Position numbers and translations under genes: made by a program | Source of the DNA: Anoplopoma fimbria | Taxonomy: Eukaryota > Chordata > Actinopteri > Perciformes > Anoplopomatidae | DNA: 64,000 bases | Direction: 5' to 3' | Assembly: GCF_027596085.1 (NCBI RefSeq) | Contig: NC_072449.1 | Span: 26,549,522 to 26,613,521 of the forward strand | Part shown: positions 51,401 through 63,800 of the stretch, one piece after another | Numbering within the stretch: the first letter of the stretch is position 1 | Layout: each line of letters starts with the position of its first letter | Notes under the pieces: generated by a model | The model's database searches: none | Told to the model about the DNA's origin: nothing | Seen by the model: only the letters and a program-made list of their open reading frames with translations

Positions 51401-51857
51401 AAAAATGCTCTTGTGTGCCTAAGAATTTGGATATTTTTGTATACATTGCACATGTGACTCCAAGAATTCACAGCATTCTAATATTTTATTTTTATTTTCC
51501 TTTTTTTTCTGGGTGAGATCAGTGTTTGAAATACCCGTCGGCAAACAGATAGGCCCCCATAGTGCTACAGTATAATGCTGAAGTGTTACACAGACTCAAT
51601 AAGCAATATAGTCTACAAGATTTCATGGACGCAAGCCAAGGCAATCAACACACACATCACCAAGCCTAATCGTTAACAACACTGCCACTCACACAACTGC
51701 AAAACAACAGGCTCTTGCAGATTCCACACAGCACAATCGCAGCTCTTTGGCTAACACACTTGACACACACTTATATGTTGCTGTACAACTTTTCCCCTCA
51801 TGCACAGCAGGTCTATCACAATTCAGTAACAGCAAACAGGCTGGGGATCGGAAAGTA
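48431..51857. other. Unique non-coding sequence
   Basis: A short (TA)n tract lies at about 50030-50045. No gene or transposon recognised. The 111-codon minus-strand frame at 50269-50604 is not recognisable. Confidence 0.55.
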
Positions 51858-52411
51858 TTCTATCTTACCTTAGAAGTGTGCAGCATTTCGGGGATCTATC
51901 AGCAGGAATGTAACACAATATTCAAAGCTATGTTTTCATCTGTGTATAATCACCTGAAACTAAGAATAGTTGCGCTTCCGTTAGCAGAATGAATCCTTCA
52001 TATTTACATGGAGAGCGGGTCGTCATTGCGAGGTCTGCAATGTTACATCGCCATGTTTCTACTGCAACCCAGAATGGACAAACCAAACACGAGCTCAAGC
52101 TAGAGCTTTTGATGTTTTTACTTTACCTGAAGGCAACTGTAGTTCTCCGATACGTTTGCCAAAGTACGCTAGCGTGCGCCGCAGAATATAGGACTGTGCT
52201 ACCAGTATCCCGTCTGACTTCTGTTGCTGCTAAAGTAGTTTTATTATGGTAAGGACGGCCTCTGAGTGAGGCAAACAGCTTTACCATGGTTTTGCACTCT
52301 GCGGCTCACGTTAGCCTAGTCTTTGGAAGGGAGGAGTGAGTGGAGGGGTAATCAGTTGGTTGTAATCTTAAACAGCACTCCTAGATTCCACTTAATCCGA
52401 CACACCTTTAA
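51858..52411 (+). mobile_element. Abundant teleost non-autonomous DNA repeat
   Basis: From TATCTTACCTTAGAAGTGTG at the left to CTTAATCCGACACACCTTTAA at the right, it follows a repeat I recall from many fish genomes. The characteristic order is CACCTGAAACTAAGAATAG, ACATCGCCATGTTTCTAC, CCCAGAATGGACAAACCAAA, GTAGTTCTCC, TCAGTTGGTTG and CACTTAATCC. No transposase is encoded; the open frames at 51747-51992 and 51989-52252 are incidental. Superfamily not determined. Confidence 0.72.
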
Positions 52412-53939
52412 AGAAAAGAGTGGACCACAGAGGCATGATGTCAAAGCAGAAAGATATCTATTGTTTTTCGTGTTTCCAAACTACACAAAACTATTGCAGA
52501 AGATTTGTAACAACCCATGGAAGAAGGCCTTGTTAGAGACAACCTGGTATTCAATGGTATTACATGATAATAAACCACAATACTTTTCTGTATTCATATT
52601 TGTGAATACAGAAAGGTGCTTGGCATAGTGAGCTTTTTTAGTGAGACCCCCCCACCGCCAATTTTTTTTTTGTTGTTGAGGCTTTCATTTGGTCTCAAGT
52701 GTCAATAAAGTGGTCCCGAACCCTCCTAGACCCTTAATATTTGCACATTGGGTGAGATGATTCAGTGGGAGTTGGGTATTTGGGTCGGCCCAGCTTGCTC
52801 TGTAAATCTAAAGCTCTTGGGGTCTTGGCGATTGTTTTTCAGCTTAATAACCTGCAGCTCTGAGTATAAGTCTTCACCTTCGCAGTAGGCATACCTCTCC
52901 TTTCTCCTATAAAGAGAGCAATAACTCAGAGGATTGCACAATGCGCCAAACAAATGCTTCTTTTTCAATTGTCAATCAGTTTTATGCACAACACATCCAA
53001 ACGCTGCTCTAATTGCGTTTGTATAAGATCTGTTTGGTATTACATTGGCAAACTGTGCTGAACCACCCACCTCCACTTCACTGAACAAGAAAATAGGGCC
53101 TCAGTAATGTTGGCAGGGAAGGATAAATCTGCCACTCCTTGGGAACCATCACACCTCTATTGGAATGCAAATGTTACCACATTTGTGCTTATCAAAAGAG
53201 CATTTCATTATTAACACCTACTTCCAAAGAGCTGTTAGCTGGAAGAACAACTGTCACAAGAGCCACCTTATGTTCATGGACAAACACAGTTATTTTTTGC
53301 TCATGCTGCAGTAGAGGAAGGGGAGCCTCTTCTGTGGACCGATTGCCAAAATTGATTTGTCAAAACAAGAATTATACTTTGAGTCTGTGCAAAGCATAGG
53401 CATATGGCATATGTTACGACCTCAATAAAGCATGGCTCAAACAGGAGGTCAGCAACTTCTAAATCTTTACACTGAGCCAAAAGTAATAATTTATCTCATA
53501 ATAAAATGATAAAAAATAAAATCTATATGTGGGGCAGAAAGCCAAAAGAACAAACAAATAAGGAGTTCTCTTAGACTGCAAGCTTCCAAACACTGAGGAA
53601 AAATAAGGTGGAGAGAGAACAGAGTGACTTCACATAACAGAACAAAGCCATGAAAAGAGAAGGGTTCCTGAATTCAGCATAAGTGGTTTTGCCTTTTGAC
53701 TTTTGTCAACCTGCCACAAACACTGTACATGCAAAAGATGTTCCCCAATCGAATAAAAATGAACCGTTTTGTTATCATCTTCACAGGAGGCATGACATTT
53801 GTTTAGCAACAATAAAAAGTATCCCTAGATTTTGTCGAGAGGGACAATAGAGCATGTAAATGGGATATCCTAAATATTAACAGTGAAATGATTAACTGTT
53901 GCCACCTGAATACACTGGATTATCACTTGAAATATGTTT
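52412..53939. other. Unique non-coding sequence
   Basis: A perfect 12-bp hairpin lies at 52585-52614 (see findings). No gene or transposon recognised. Confidence 0.55.
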
Positions 53940-55890
53940 TAGCAAACAAATCCAAGCCCCAAAACAAACTTAAACAGAAGAAGGATGAATATGCTCAAAA
54001 TGAAAAACAAACTGAGAGAATTCAAGGAGGATATTGACCTAAAATTTGCTGCTTTGACTCGCACTGAACAAGTCGAGTTGTAGAGCTCTGAAGCAGACAT
54101 TGCACTGCAGGAAATGATAAATGAGCTGAAGAACATGATGGGCGAGCTAGATTATTTGGAATCGATGTCCAGAAGGAATATTTTGTGAATATATAACATA
54201 CAGGAGGAGTCAAAAAGTGACCTGATGGCACTGTTTATGGACAAATGGCTCTGAGTCATTACTACTCTGTGGGGTTGCTGAACTCTAAGCATATGCAAAC
54301 ATCAAGAGGACTCTAAGGCGTCCTTTTTCATACACCTCTCAACAACCTGCACATCCACTGGCCTGGCGTATTAAAACTTTTAGCAGTGCAGACGATGCAA
54401 CCAGCGCATTTGTAAAAAGAATATATGAAGTGTAAGGCGTGGGATGGGGGATTAACGGAGGCTCTATGTTTCATAAGAAGGGTACAGTAAACTAGGATTG
54501 CAACTTGGAAATAAATCGGAATCATTTGACCTCCGAGACGAGTAGGTGTGCAAGAGGACGGCTGCAAGAATTCCAGCACAAGGATAACAAGGATAACAAT
54601 TTTTTAAGGGGAACGTAATTCCATTTAGAATTAGGCTTTGCTTTGGAGGGTCACAGATAATTGACTTGTTGACCTGAAAGGGGTGGTAGGTTAACTCCTA
54701 ATGGGTTAAATCTCATTACAACTTGGGGGCCCCATCTTTATGGAAGGCTTTCCCCCTCCAAACAAATAGAGTCAACATATAATGAGGGTTGTCGTCCTGG
54801 ACACTAGTTTTAAGATAAATAAGAAACCACAAAGTTTATGCTAAATGCATAGGACGAAATGATGTGTTGAGGGAACATCATCCTCTTCAGTCATTATTCA
54901 GCAACACACTCTGTATACACTAGAATTAATAATTTTTTCATGCAGGGAGAGGATGTCGAATTTGAGTGTCTGACCTGATGTGTCCGATCCTAGCTCCATT
55001 TACCTGAAGGTTTATTTGAGTAGTAGACAGAAAGATACAAAATGGAGACTGAAAATGGAAATAATAAACATCAAGTCTGTTGAGCAAATCAAAGCTTGTA
55101 TTCAGAATTATCTGGAGGAAATTCACAATAGCTAACAGACCCATGGGATGCATTAAAAGCAGTCAAACACAAGTAACCTAAACAAAAAAGGTATAGCACA
55201 ATATAAGATACTTTTATCCCGATCTAAGACAATAGGAATAAATACTTAAATGAAAAGCTGAGCAAAAGACACAACTACAGATGAAAGAGGAAAGAAAGAA
55301 AATGCACTATTTACTCCAACAGGAAACAAAGACAAACGAAAGATATTTAAGACAGAATCACCGTGAATTAGGCCCCAAGGCTGCCAAGTTATTGCCAAGA
55401 CATTGCGGACACAACAGGCAGGAATTATGGTCCATAAAGTGCATGACCCAAAAACTAATCAACTTAAACATGAACCAAAAGAAATTTAAAATATTTTTGG
55501 AGACCACTACAAAGAGCTCTACACTCAATCATCTGCCTGAAATAAAAATGATATTAAAACAGTCCTTGACTCATTGGACCTTCCCTCTTTATGAACAATG
55601 CAAAAAAAGAAAAAAAAGACATAACAGCAACAACAAACGCAGACGGAATCCAGAAAGCAATATGAAAGCTAGCTAAACATAGAACCAATTACATCATTTG
55701 CTATTTCTAAAGACATGGTATTCCATTGTTAAACAACTGGAATTAGGAAAGAACATGGGGTATTAAAACGGCTTTTGATGGTGTATTTAAACCAGGAATG
55801 TCTGACAGATTTAAACAGTGGGTGGGACTCGGAATAACAGTCATATGCACCTTTACTCAAAATGGTGAAATGAGAGGATTAAGATGAGTA
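53940..55890 (+). mobile_element. Decayed L1-clade LINE with internal deletions
   Basis: ORF1 remnant from about 53991: LREFKEDIDLKFAALT, a coiled-coil heptad region, then LESMSRRN and IYNIQEES, the junction into the ORF1 RRM domain typical of L1/Tx1. ORF2 remnant from about 54890: TRINNFF (end of the endonuclease), WRLKMEI, DPWDALKAV, then in shifted frames VHDPKTNQLK, FGDHYKELYT and LDSLDLPSL (linker before the RT). About 55790-55880 holds FKQWVGLGITVICTF, resembling the ORF2 C-terminal region. The RT core with its YADD-type box and most of the endonuclease are missing. Stops and frameshifts are frequent. An inactive relic. Confidence 0.87.
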
Positions 55891-56158
55891 AGAAAAATAA
55901 AAATGAGGACAAAATACACCCTACCATAAATGTACTTGTACAAGCCTACTGTTATTTAATTTCCAGGTTTACGTCAATGCTGTCATTGTGTTTGATGGAA
56001 TGGGATTCAACATTAAATGCTAAATAATGGTTAAACGGAAAGAGAACGGAATGAAGAGCAGAAAAGATGTCATATAATAATAATAAAAATAAACCAGACC
56101 AAATGACAGGGATGAAGAATCAAAAGTTGACTTCAACACACCGAAAAATGTAAGCTGA
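55891..56158. other. Non-coding sequence, possibly L1 3' remnant
   Basis: Contains ATAATAATAATAAAAATAAA at about 56075. No clear LINE tail. Confidence 0.4.
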
Positions 56159-56497
56159 TCTAGAGTTAGTGGTCCTTTCCCATATCTTACCCTCCTACTT
56201 TCGGCACCACAGCTTGGAGCAAAACCATCTATAAATTTGATGTTATGTAACGTTAAAATAAACCATTTCTTGCAGAATGCCCTGAAGGCCAACTTCTCCC
56301 ATGTGCCCCTGCTACTGTAAGTGTCACCAGGACCATATTTTGCCATGAGGACTCGTAACAAAGAAAACTCCCAGACCGGTGTGGTACGCTGTGGTAACGA
56401 CCTATCGATGACAAGGTGGCCATGCCTTAAAGAACACCCTGCTTTATGGGACCATCATTTACCAAACGAACATCATGCTGTATTGAAGAATGCTTGA
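56159..56497 (+). pseudogene. Unidentified open segment with one in-frame TAA
   Basis: 53 codons run open from 56159 to a TAA at 56318-56320, and the same frame stays open another 58 codons to a TGA at 56495. The first part includes NALKANFSHVPLLL and the second MRTRNKENSQTGVV. I do not recognise the family. Within it, TTTCTTGCAG (ending 56275) and GTAAGTG (from 56317) form a textbook acceptor/donor pair around a 41-base segment. The opposite strand also has a 113-codon frame (56020-56361). It may be a decayed transposon protein or chance. Confidence 0.25.
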
Positions 56498-57914
56498 AAC
56501 TAGCGATTGATCAGACTTCTTTTTTTACAAAGAATTCAAGTTTAAGGCCCTTCTTCATTGCCTGTAACTTTTTATTTTTCTTAGCAAACATATATTTAGA
56601 TATTTCATGTCAGTATAATTGCTTAGCATGAACTCTAACGCAGCAGTGACAGTCTCGGAAAACAGAGACTGGAGCCTGTGAACAATTGGATGAGTCATGC
56701 CTTTCTCTAAATATAATGAAAATAAAAAAACTTAAAAAGTTATGAAATATCTTTAGCAATGCAGAAATTAAAAGTCTGATGCAGTGTTGTTGGGTCAAAG
56801 CTGATAAAGTCTTCTGAAATTAAAATTGTTTTCCAGTTATTCAGAATTCACTGATGTGCTGTGAAATTATGCAAACTGTTGCTTTGATTGCTAATATTCA
56901 CAGTTTTAATGGATTTACTAATATTTTGCACCCTCATGTTCAATGGTGCTGCATCAAAGTGGCTCTCTGAATCAAAGTGTAAATAAACTATGCAGACTCC
57001 CTAGTGTTGCAGCTCCTTTTTTAGGAAACAATTAATCACGCTGGACTCACACCATCTCAATATTGCAATTAAGGAAACAAATGCATGTGTATAAACCAAT
57101 AATGGCCACAACAAACAGCATCAAATTCAATAACAAAAGATGTCGCATCCATCACATCTTGGTACTCGTGTTGCTTTCTTTTAGATTAGTTTTTTTTGAC
57201 CTGACAATAGTTAGACCATAAGTTACCAACTGCACCTCCCATCTTACATTTGATGGGGGAAATTGACATTAACTTTAATTGAATTACAAAACAATTGATA
57301 TGCTCTTTTAACTTATTAAGCATTTGAAATAGAGACACTACGAAGAGATTTGAAACCTAGTTTTGAAATGATAAAGATTTATTTATTAAAGACATTATCA
57401 CTTATCATAGCAGGAAAAGCAGAGGTGTAACTCATAACCGTAAGGCTCCCTTCCATTAAGGCCAGTAAACCTGCAGTAAACATGCAGAGTAGCAGGGTTC
57501 TGACATTGGTGCACCCAAGTGAAAGATAGGAGTTTACAATATGAGATGAAGATTTGTTTGGCAGGTCAATTTGTCCTCTATGAGCAAGGAACACTTCTAT
57601 TACTAAAGTTCAAGTAAAATTTAAATTGCAGCGTAAGAGATGGTGTCTTTACTACAACCTTTGTCATGTTTACAACTTCAACATTTAATTTTCTAGCTTT
57701 TGTAGCTTTTTTTTATGTGGTAGTGGGGTAGTACCTGGCAAGTATTGGAGGGGTGGAAATAATGTGTAGAACAGACATTCATGGTCCACATGGATTAATC
57801 ACAATGAAGTTGGGTATTCTTCTGAACTTTAATTGAGCTAGACCAATAGGTCAAAATTTTCACCTGTCAAGCCCTTCAGTTCAAACCTTCCTGTTGCCTG
57901 TACTTGGGAACAGC
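56498..57914. other. Unique non-coding sequence
   Basis: AT-rich, with no gene or transposon recognised. Confidence 0.55.
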
Positions 57915-57985
57915 GGTGCTTTAGGCTAAATGCTAACGTCTGCATGCCAATACTTACAATGACAATGCTAATATACTGAAGCTAA
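57915..57985 (+). repeat. Fragment of a GCTAACATGCTAA-type teleost repeat
   Basis: GGTGCTTTAGGCTAAATGCT, AACGTCTGCATGCC and TTACAATGACAATGCTAA match the order of an abundant fish repeat ('tgctttgagctaaatgctaacatcagcatgctaac...tcacaatgacaatgctaac'). Another part of this family is at 60641-60840. From memory only. Confidence 0.5.
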
Positions 57986-57996
57986 GAAGGTGCCTT

Positions 57997-58130
57997 AATC
58001 AGAATCACTTTATTTAGGCAAGCATGCATGCACTTCCAAGGATTTATTTTTTTGCATCTCTCTCAATATACTTACACAAAAATATATACATACAGACAAA
58101 TGATATGTACATATATAAAATGTTCAATTA
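57997..58130 (-). mobile_element. 3' end of a non-LTR retrotransposon, minus strand
   Basis: On the minus strand the element ends AAATCCTTGGAAGTGCATGC, then TTGCCTAAATAAAGTGATTCTG. The CTTGGCCAATAAAGCTGATTCTG-type terminus is a common fish LINE 3' end, here diverged. The 5' part is not recognisable. Confidence 0.65.
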
Positions 58131-58730
58131 AAAACTGTATGTGGTATGTTTAACATTGATACGTTATTGTACACTATATGAAGGTTATATGATAAACCAC
58201 TTGTGTTCTACCATTTAAAGAGCATGCAGTGAACCATGGAGATGATGCAATGGTTCATGCGAACTAACCTTAAGGCTCTCACACCTTTTTACATTACCAT
58301 CTGAGGCTGGACACTGGAGGCAGCAGAGGAGTTGAAAGACTGGCTCAGCAGCAGAAAGGTCTGTGTGGGTGTTAGTTTTGACACCTATTAATACACTTTT
58401 TCTTGGATGGGAGAGGATGCCTACATTCCTTGCAGATGAGAATGTATGCAGACTTTTCTGGCATTACATGTGAGGAAAACCTCAGGGCCTTGTGGAGTCT
58501 CTCCTGACATATGAGTGCAGTGCCATAATGCATGCAGTCCTGCAAAAGTCCTTTCTTGCTCAAAGTAACCTACTTTAGTCCCAATGGTGCCTCCCACTCC
58601 TCACCATAGACCAGAACCATGCTGCATTTCCTTCTTCATAAAACACTTTCAAAGTCAATTTAAATAAAAAGTTTAACCTGCATCGTTTAAATCCATGTTT
58701 ATTGGCTAGCATCCTTCTTTCCTATCTTTG
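58131..58730. other. Non-coding sequence
   Basis: A 63-codon minus-strand frame (58372-58563) has no recognisable motif. Nothing else seen. Confidence 0.5.
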
Positions 58731-58815
58731 ATTCAATTCAATTCAATTCTATTCAGTTTATTTTGTATAGCCCAGAATCACAAATTACAAATTTACAATC
58801 TGCATCGCTTTGAGA
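58731..58815 (-). mobile_element. 3' end of an L2-like retroelement with (GAATT)n tail
   Basis: On the minus strand GATTGTAAATTTGTAATTTG, TGATTCTGGGCTATAC and AAAATAAACTGAAT run into a (GAATT)n tail. The GGGCTATACAAAATAAA terminus with a GAATT tail is a very common fish retroelement end. Confidence 0.7.
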
Positions 58816-60640
58816 CAGGATTTGATGATGTTGCATTGTGGCATTTCTCGCAGCATTACTGCCACCAGTAGATAACAGGATAACAGATTCAATTGTTGCT
58901 AGGACTGTGTATTTCCTTGTCTGCATGCTTGTTTGCATACACATGCATCATTGTAAAAAAGGCATTTTTTACAAAGTGATGCTCTGATTGCTCTGATTGC
59001 CTGACATTAGCCCTGTTCCATTAATCTGCTGGTGGATGTGTTGAACAGCATGGATTTGGTAAGTGAAATGCAGGAAAAGATCTGCTGTGTCCCCATTTCT
59101 GTTTAATGGACACTAATGAGCGTAGACTATCAAAGTGCTCAAGTCTGCAGATAACATCAAAGAGTTAATGTCCAGGTGCGTGTTAATGTTTTGTCATAAA
59201 GACATTTTGACCTTCAAAAGGACCGCATCTGGCATCCCTGTCAGAGAAACAGCTGGTTAATATCAGTCATTGACTTATTTTGTATTGAGTGCCCGACTAC
59301 GCTCGACTGTGTTCACCTGACCAAGCTCTTTGACTTTATGGAGGTTGAATGTTATTGTCTGCATTTTCTCTCCTTCTGCATAAAGAGGACTGTATAAGGT
59401 TGGGATGACCTTTGTGTTTTTATGTTTTTTGTGTGTTATATTTTTATTTTAGTTTTTTTTAGTGGGGATGTGAGCGCTGTCATTTATGGATAGCGGAACT
59501 TCAAATGTTAATGTCGGAGGTGCTACAGATGCAACCGTGCTAAAAGTGAATAACTTAAAATGCAAAACCTTCACTGCAATTTCTAGTGGCCTTGTATCAT
59601 ATGCATTTATGTAGTCAGGCTCCTCCAGACAAGTCCTTGCACTTTTTTTGTGAATTAAAATAATTTATTTTCCATTTAGACTGTTTATGTATTCTGACAA
59701 TTTAGATTGAAAGAAAAACAAAGGAAGTCAAGATGCTGCTCTAAGGTTGAAGGAAAAAGTGAATTAACCCCCCCCCCAAAATGTTTTTTTCATAACGCCT
59801 ATGTTTCCGTGAGGAGGCCTATGAATAAATGTATACTAACACAACAGCTGCATGGGGCTCACACTGTAATGGGAAAGCACATTACCCCCAAAACTTTTGG
59901 ACCACGCTTGCCTTTTTCCCTTTTCCCAATTGGACTCCAGATTGAAATACCCCTCCAAATCCTCACTCCAGCTCTATACATTAGTCTGCAGTGGATTGCT
60001 TACCTCTGACATCTCAATCAGAAGTGGAGATATTGCTCAGAAAGAGAGGTGGAACAGATGCTCGGGGCACGTCAGCAAATCCCTGTTTAAACAGCAATCA
60101 CTCATAACAACATCACAGCTTTTTTTTAAGTCGCAGGCGCGAAATGTAGCTTGAAATTGCGATGTCTTTTTTTCCCCAATGGAACAAGTGTTTGAAGATC
60201 AGCAACCGTGAAAGTAGACACAGACATATTATCCAGTAATGACTGACAGGCTTCATGACATATTATTGCTTCCACGTCTCAGTAAAATATGAGTGAAAAT
60301 CTCATTTTTTTATGGCTGATATAGATTTTTTCCTCAGTAAGGAAGTGCCAATGCATTTTCAGTTAACTTTATTTTTTTGTATAATACGTAAACATTTATA
60401 ATGTCATCATTTTTTTGTGCAGATCCAGCATGTTTAAAAAATAATTTTAAAGACTTTAATATTTTTGCATTGCAACAGTGGAAATAAAAGATCCAGATCA
60501 GGAATCAAATGCAGATTTATTCATTTCTAAACACGTTTGATAATTCATACAGAGTCATACAGGTAAGTTCAAAGCAGCCGTACCTTGAGTGAAATGTGAT
60601 TGATGTTTGAGAGGTAAAGTTTCTCATGTTCATCAACTTT
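58816..60640. other. Unique non-coding sequence
   Basis: Contains a hairpin at 58945-58982 (see findings), T-rich tracts around 59450 and a C10 run near 59769. No gene recognised. Confidence 0.55.
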
Positions 60641-60840
60641 CAAGTTCAACGTGTTAGCATGTTAACAATAGCATGAAACAAAATTTGCAGGGAGAGTTAA
60701 CCTAATGATGATGCTGGAGGAATTGTTATGTGATCATTATAGTCATTAGGAGTCATCCTGTGGGGATCAATCAATGTAATAGTTGCTGAAGCATTTCACG
60801 ATGAAAACCCACCAAAGTTAACCTCATGATGTTAGTGAGG
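60641..60840 (+). repeat. Teleost interspersed repeat (GTTAGCATGTTAAC type)
   Basis: GTGTTAGCATGTTAAC, ATGATGATGCTGGAGGAA, GTCATTAGGAGTCATCCTGT, ATCAATGTAATAGTTGCTGA, GCATTTCACGATGAAAACC and AAGTTAACCTCATGATG follow in order a repeat found in very many fish genes and introns. No coding content; diverged. Assignment from memory. Confidence 0.62.
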
Positions 60841-63800
60841 GTATTTCATACACTTATTAGGGGAATTGTGAAACATATTAGGAAACATGCTCTTTATATA
60901 AGCGTTTAGGAGTTTTTATTCCTGCTGCTGAGGAGCACACAATGTACCAAAATGAGTTTTGTCTAAGATTGATTCAGAAAGCAATTTGAAGTACAATTTT
61001 GAGGTACAAGGAGTACTTCCTTTATATTTCTACTCCACCACCAGATATAATCGAATAATATAATATATATTATTCTGAAATGGTACAAAAAAGGTAATTT
61101 TATGTTCAGACTGCAGGCTAAAGTGGCCAAAATCATATTTGTTTTCTAAACGCTGACTTCACTAGTCTCCATGTTAACTCCCATACGACAGCGTGCTGCA
61201 TGCGACGTCTCTATTACTGTTCTTTTGCGTATGTGTCAGTTCATAACTGCAGTTGAGCAATAAATCCCATGATGAGCCACAAGGTTTGCAGTTGAACGTA
61301 GCCTAGGTACATTTTGATGCTAATGTTCATGTACTTTTTACGTTTTCTACTTTTTTAACCTTTTTCAAACCAGGATTTTGAAAAGGTTAAACACTGTAGT
61401 TAATAGAAAGGCCAACAACTACAATGTTAACCCCTCCGTGTCACTATAGGCCCTCAAAGCAAATTCTCTCAGAGTGTAATGATGTAATGTAATGACAGAA
61501 TAAAATAAATAGGACTTTCAAACCACGGGTTACTTTATTACGTTGTTCACATTTGACTTAGTTTAAATAGTTGTTTTAAGCCCAACCATAATAGCGTTTT
61601 TGTTTGAACCTACAACGTTAACCACGTGTTCACTGGACCGTGTGCTTGGCTACTGGATGCATCAGTGCATGTCGAGTTGTGATGAGAACATGTTAGAAAC
61701 CTAAAAAAAAACCTGAGATGTTTTCTCATGGGGATGTAACAGTGAAGCAGAATCACAACACCTCTTAATGCATGAAATGAGACGCGAACACGTTTTCACA
61801 CCAATTTGAAGAATGTAAGAATTTGTCTGCAATCAGTTTAAAATAGTTTCACTTTACATTCTGTCTATGATGCATATTGTTTTGATTCACTTTCACTTAA
61901 CTTAACCACCTTTGTTCCATTTACATTCAGCCTCTTTATGCACATTTCAGTAAAGTACATTTCATACCATCATAATAAGCAAAGCACCATTTAGATTTAA
62001 TTCATTTAAATACACATGTGACCGAGCATGTTTGCGATTGCTGTGGAAATAGAGGCACATAATTTGGTTGGTGTAAAGAGTAAAGTCTAGACTCTTGTCC
62101 TTCTTTAAACCCCGCAGGACTTCCAGGAGCACTGGAAGAGCATATGTTGCCCACAGCATGTATAATGGCCCCCATCAAAGCCATCAATAACCATAATGGT
62201 TACCCAGACATTTGTGTTACAGTTACTGGGATGAGGAATGAGGCGTTCAAGTCAGAGGGCAACCTTTTTGCACGCTGATTTAAAAAAGTTCTTCTGATTT
62301 TGTTATCAAATGCCAAATGATGGCTTAAGACAACAGTAATGGTCTTTTGCAAATAACAGTCATTAGTGAAAATTAAATTTAATGAGAACATTACATTCCT
62401 CACAGGCTGACATGTAATGTTGTTAGAAAAAACAGCTCCTCTAAATTCAAACGTTATGACTTGAGGCTCCCCAGCTCCAAACTAACCTGATTGGAAGGAT
62501 TTTAGTCATTCTTTAGTAAAGAAAAAACAAAAATATATATATTTTTAAATCATGCATAAATTCTAACTTTAAAACACTGAACCATCTGGGCTTGACTAGA
62601 TGTAGGAATCAATTTTTAATTTCTACATCGACCATCTTTGATCATATATTTATGCACATAAAGATGTGCAGTTTCACTTTTTTAAAGGCACAGAATTATT
62701 AATAAATACTTACTACTATGGATCTACATCTTCACTCCCCCAAACTTCTTTTAAAAGTAAATTGTCATCGATTCCATATTCATCAAGCTCATTTGTGAAT
62801 TAGTTTGTGTCTAGTTTGTTAGATATTAGTTATTCGTTTTCTCAAGCCAATGTATAGATCTAACATCAAAGTGTTTCTTTTAATTCTGGCTGTGAGATAA
62901 TTCATGTGAATAATATGCAGCAGCACATGAATATAGATCAAAAATAAGACACCAAAATGTACATTCTCATAGATTAGTCTTTAGGATCTTTATGCTAATA
63001 AAAATGTGATGTATGATGAAAAAGGTTTGTTAATCCCAAACTGTGAGTTATTTTAACATCAAACTGTCTGCTTCAGTTATGGCAGATTCATCAGTGTTAA
63101 CATATGTTGGCTGTTTGAGCTTTCTGCAATCAAACTGCCCTTTTTTTGCTCAAAATAATCTAAACGTTAAGAAACAAAAAACACAAAAATGTGAAAAACT
63201 ATTTTTTTGGTGTACAATTGCTCCAACCTAGATCATAAAGGTCTTACCATGCCCGCCACCTAATTATCAATATTCAGAGGTGAAAATCTTTTTTTTTTCA
63301 GTTAAACAGGCACGGTGTGACATAAAAATAATACGTGCTAAGTGTTAATTAAAATGTCAAGAAGAGAAGAAAGCTTTGAACGTGCTGTCTCTCATCAATT
63401 TCTCTTATAACCAGTTCATATCCTGTCAAATACACTTGTTAATCATTCAGGATTATTTCTTCATGCGCCATGTTTTCATGTTTTTTCCCCAAAACAGTTA
63501 AGAACATTAAGAATTTAGTTTGGGACCCAGTCAGTTGGTCTCCCTTTTAAAATTATTGGTGTGCATTTCTAAATAAAGTTCTGTGAGTATGAACAATGTT
63601 TCAGTATTCAGCAGCAGGTATTAGGGTTAGACCTGCACACGAGGTCAAGCTCAGGTCCATTCTCGTTACCATTTGGCACTAAAATGTTTTCACCTGCTGC
63701 CCAAGGCGTTCCGAGTCAGTGTCTGATTAGATGAGCAGAATTCAGTGCAACTGCTCCACTGAGATGCAGCAACGAGACTTCTTCCTCTGAAACAAGCAGC

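Noticed and set aside
55281..55676. 131-codon Lys/Asn-rich open frame as a gene
   Set aside because: It is one frame of the decayed L1 ORF2 linker region. Matching L1 motifs appear in the neighbouring frames.
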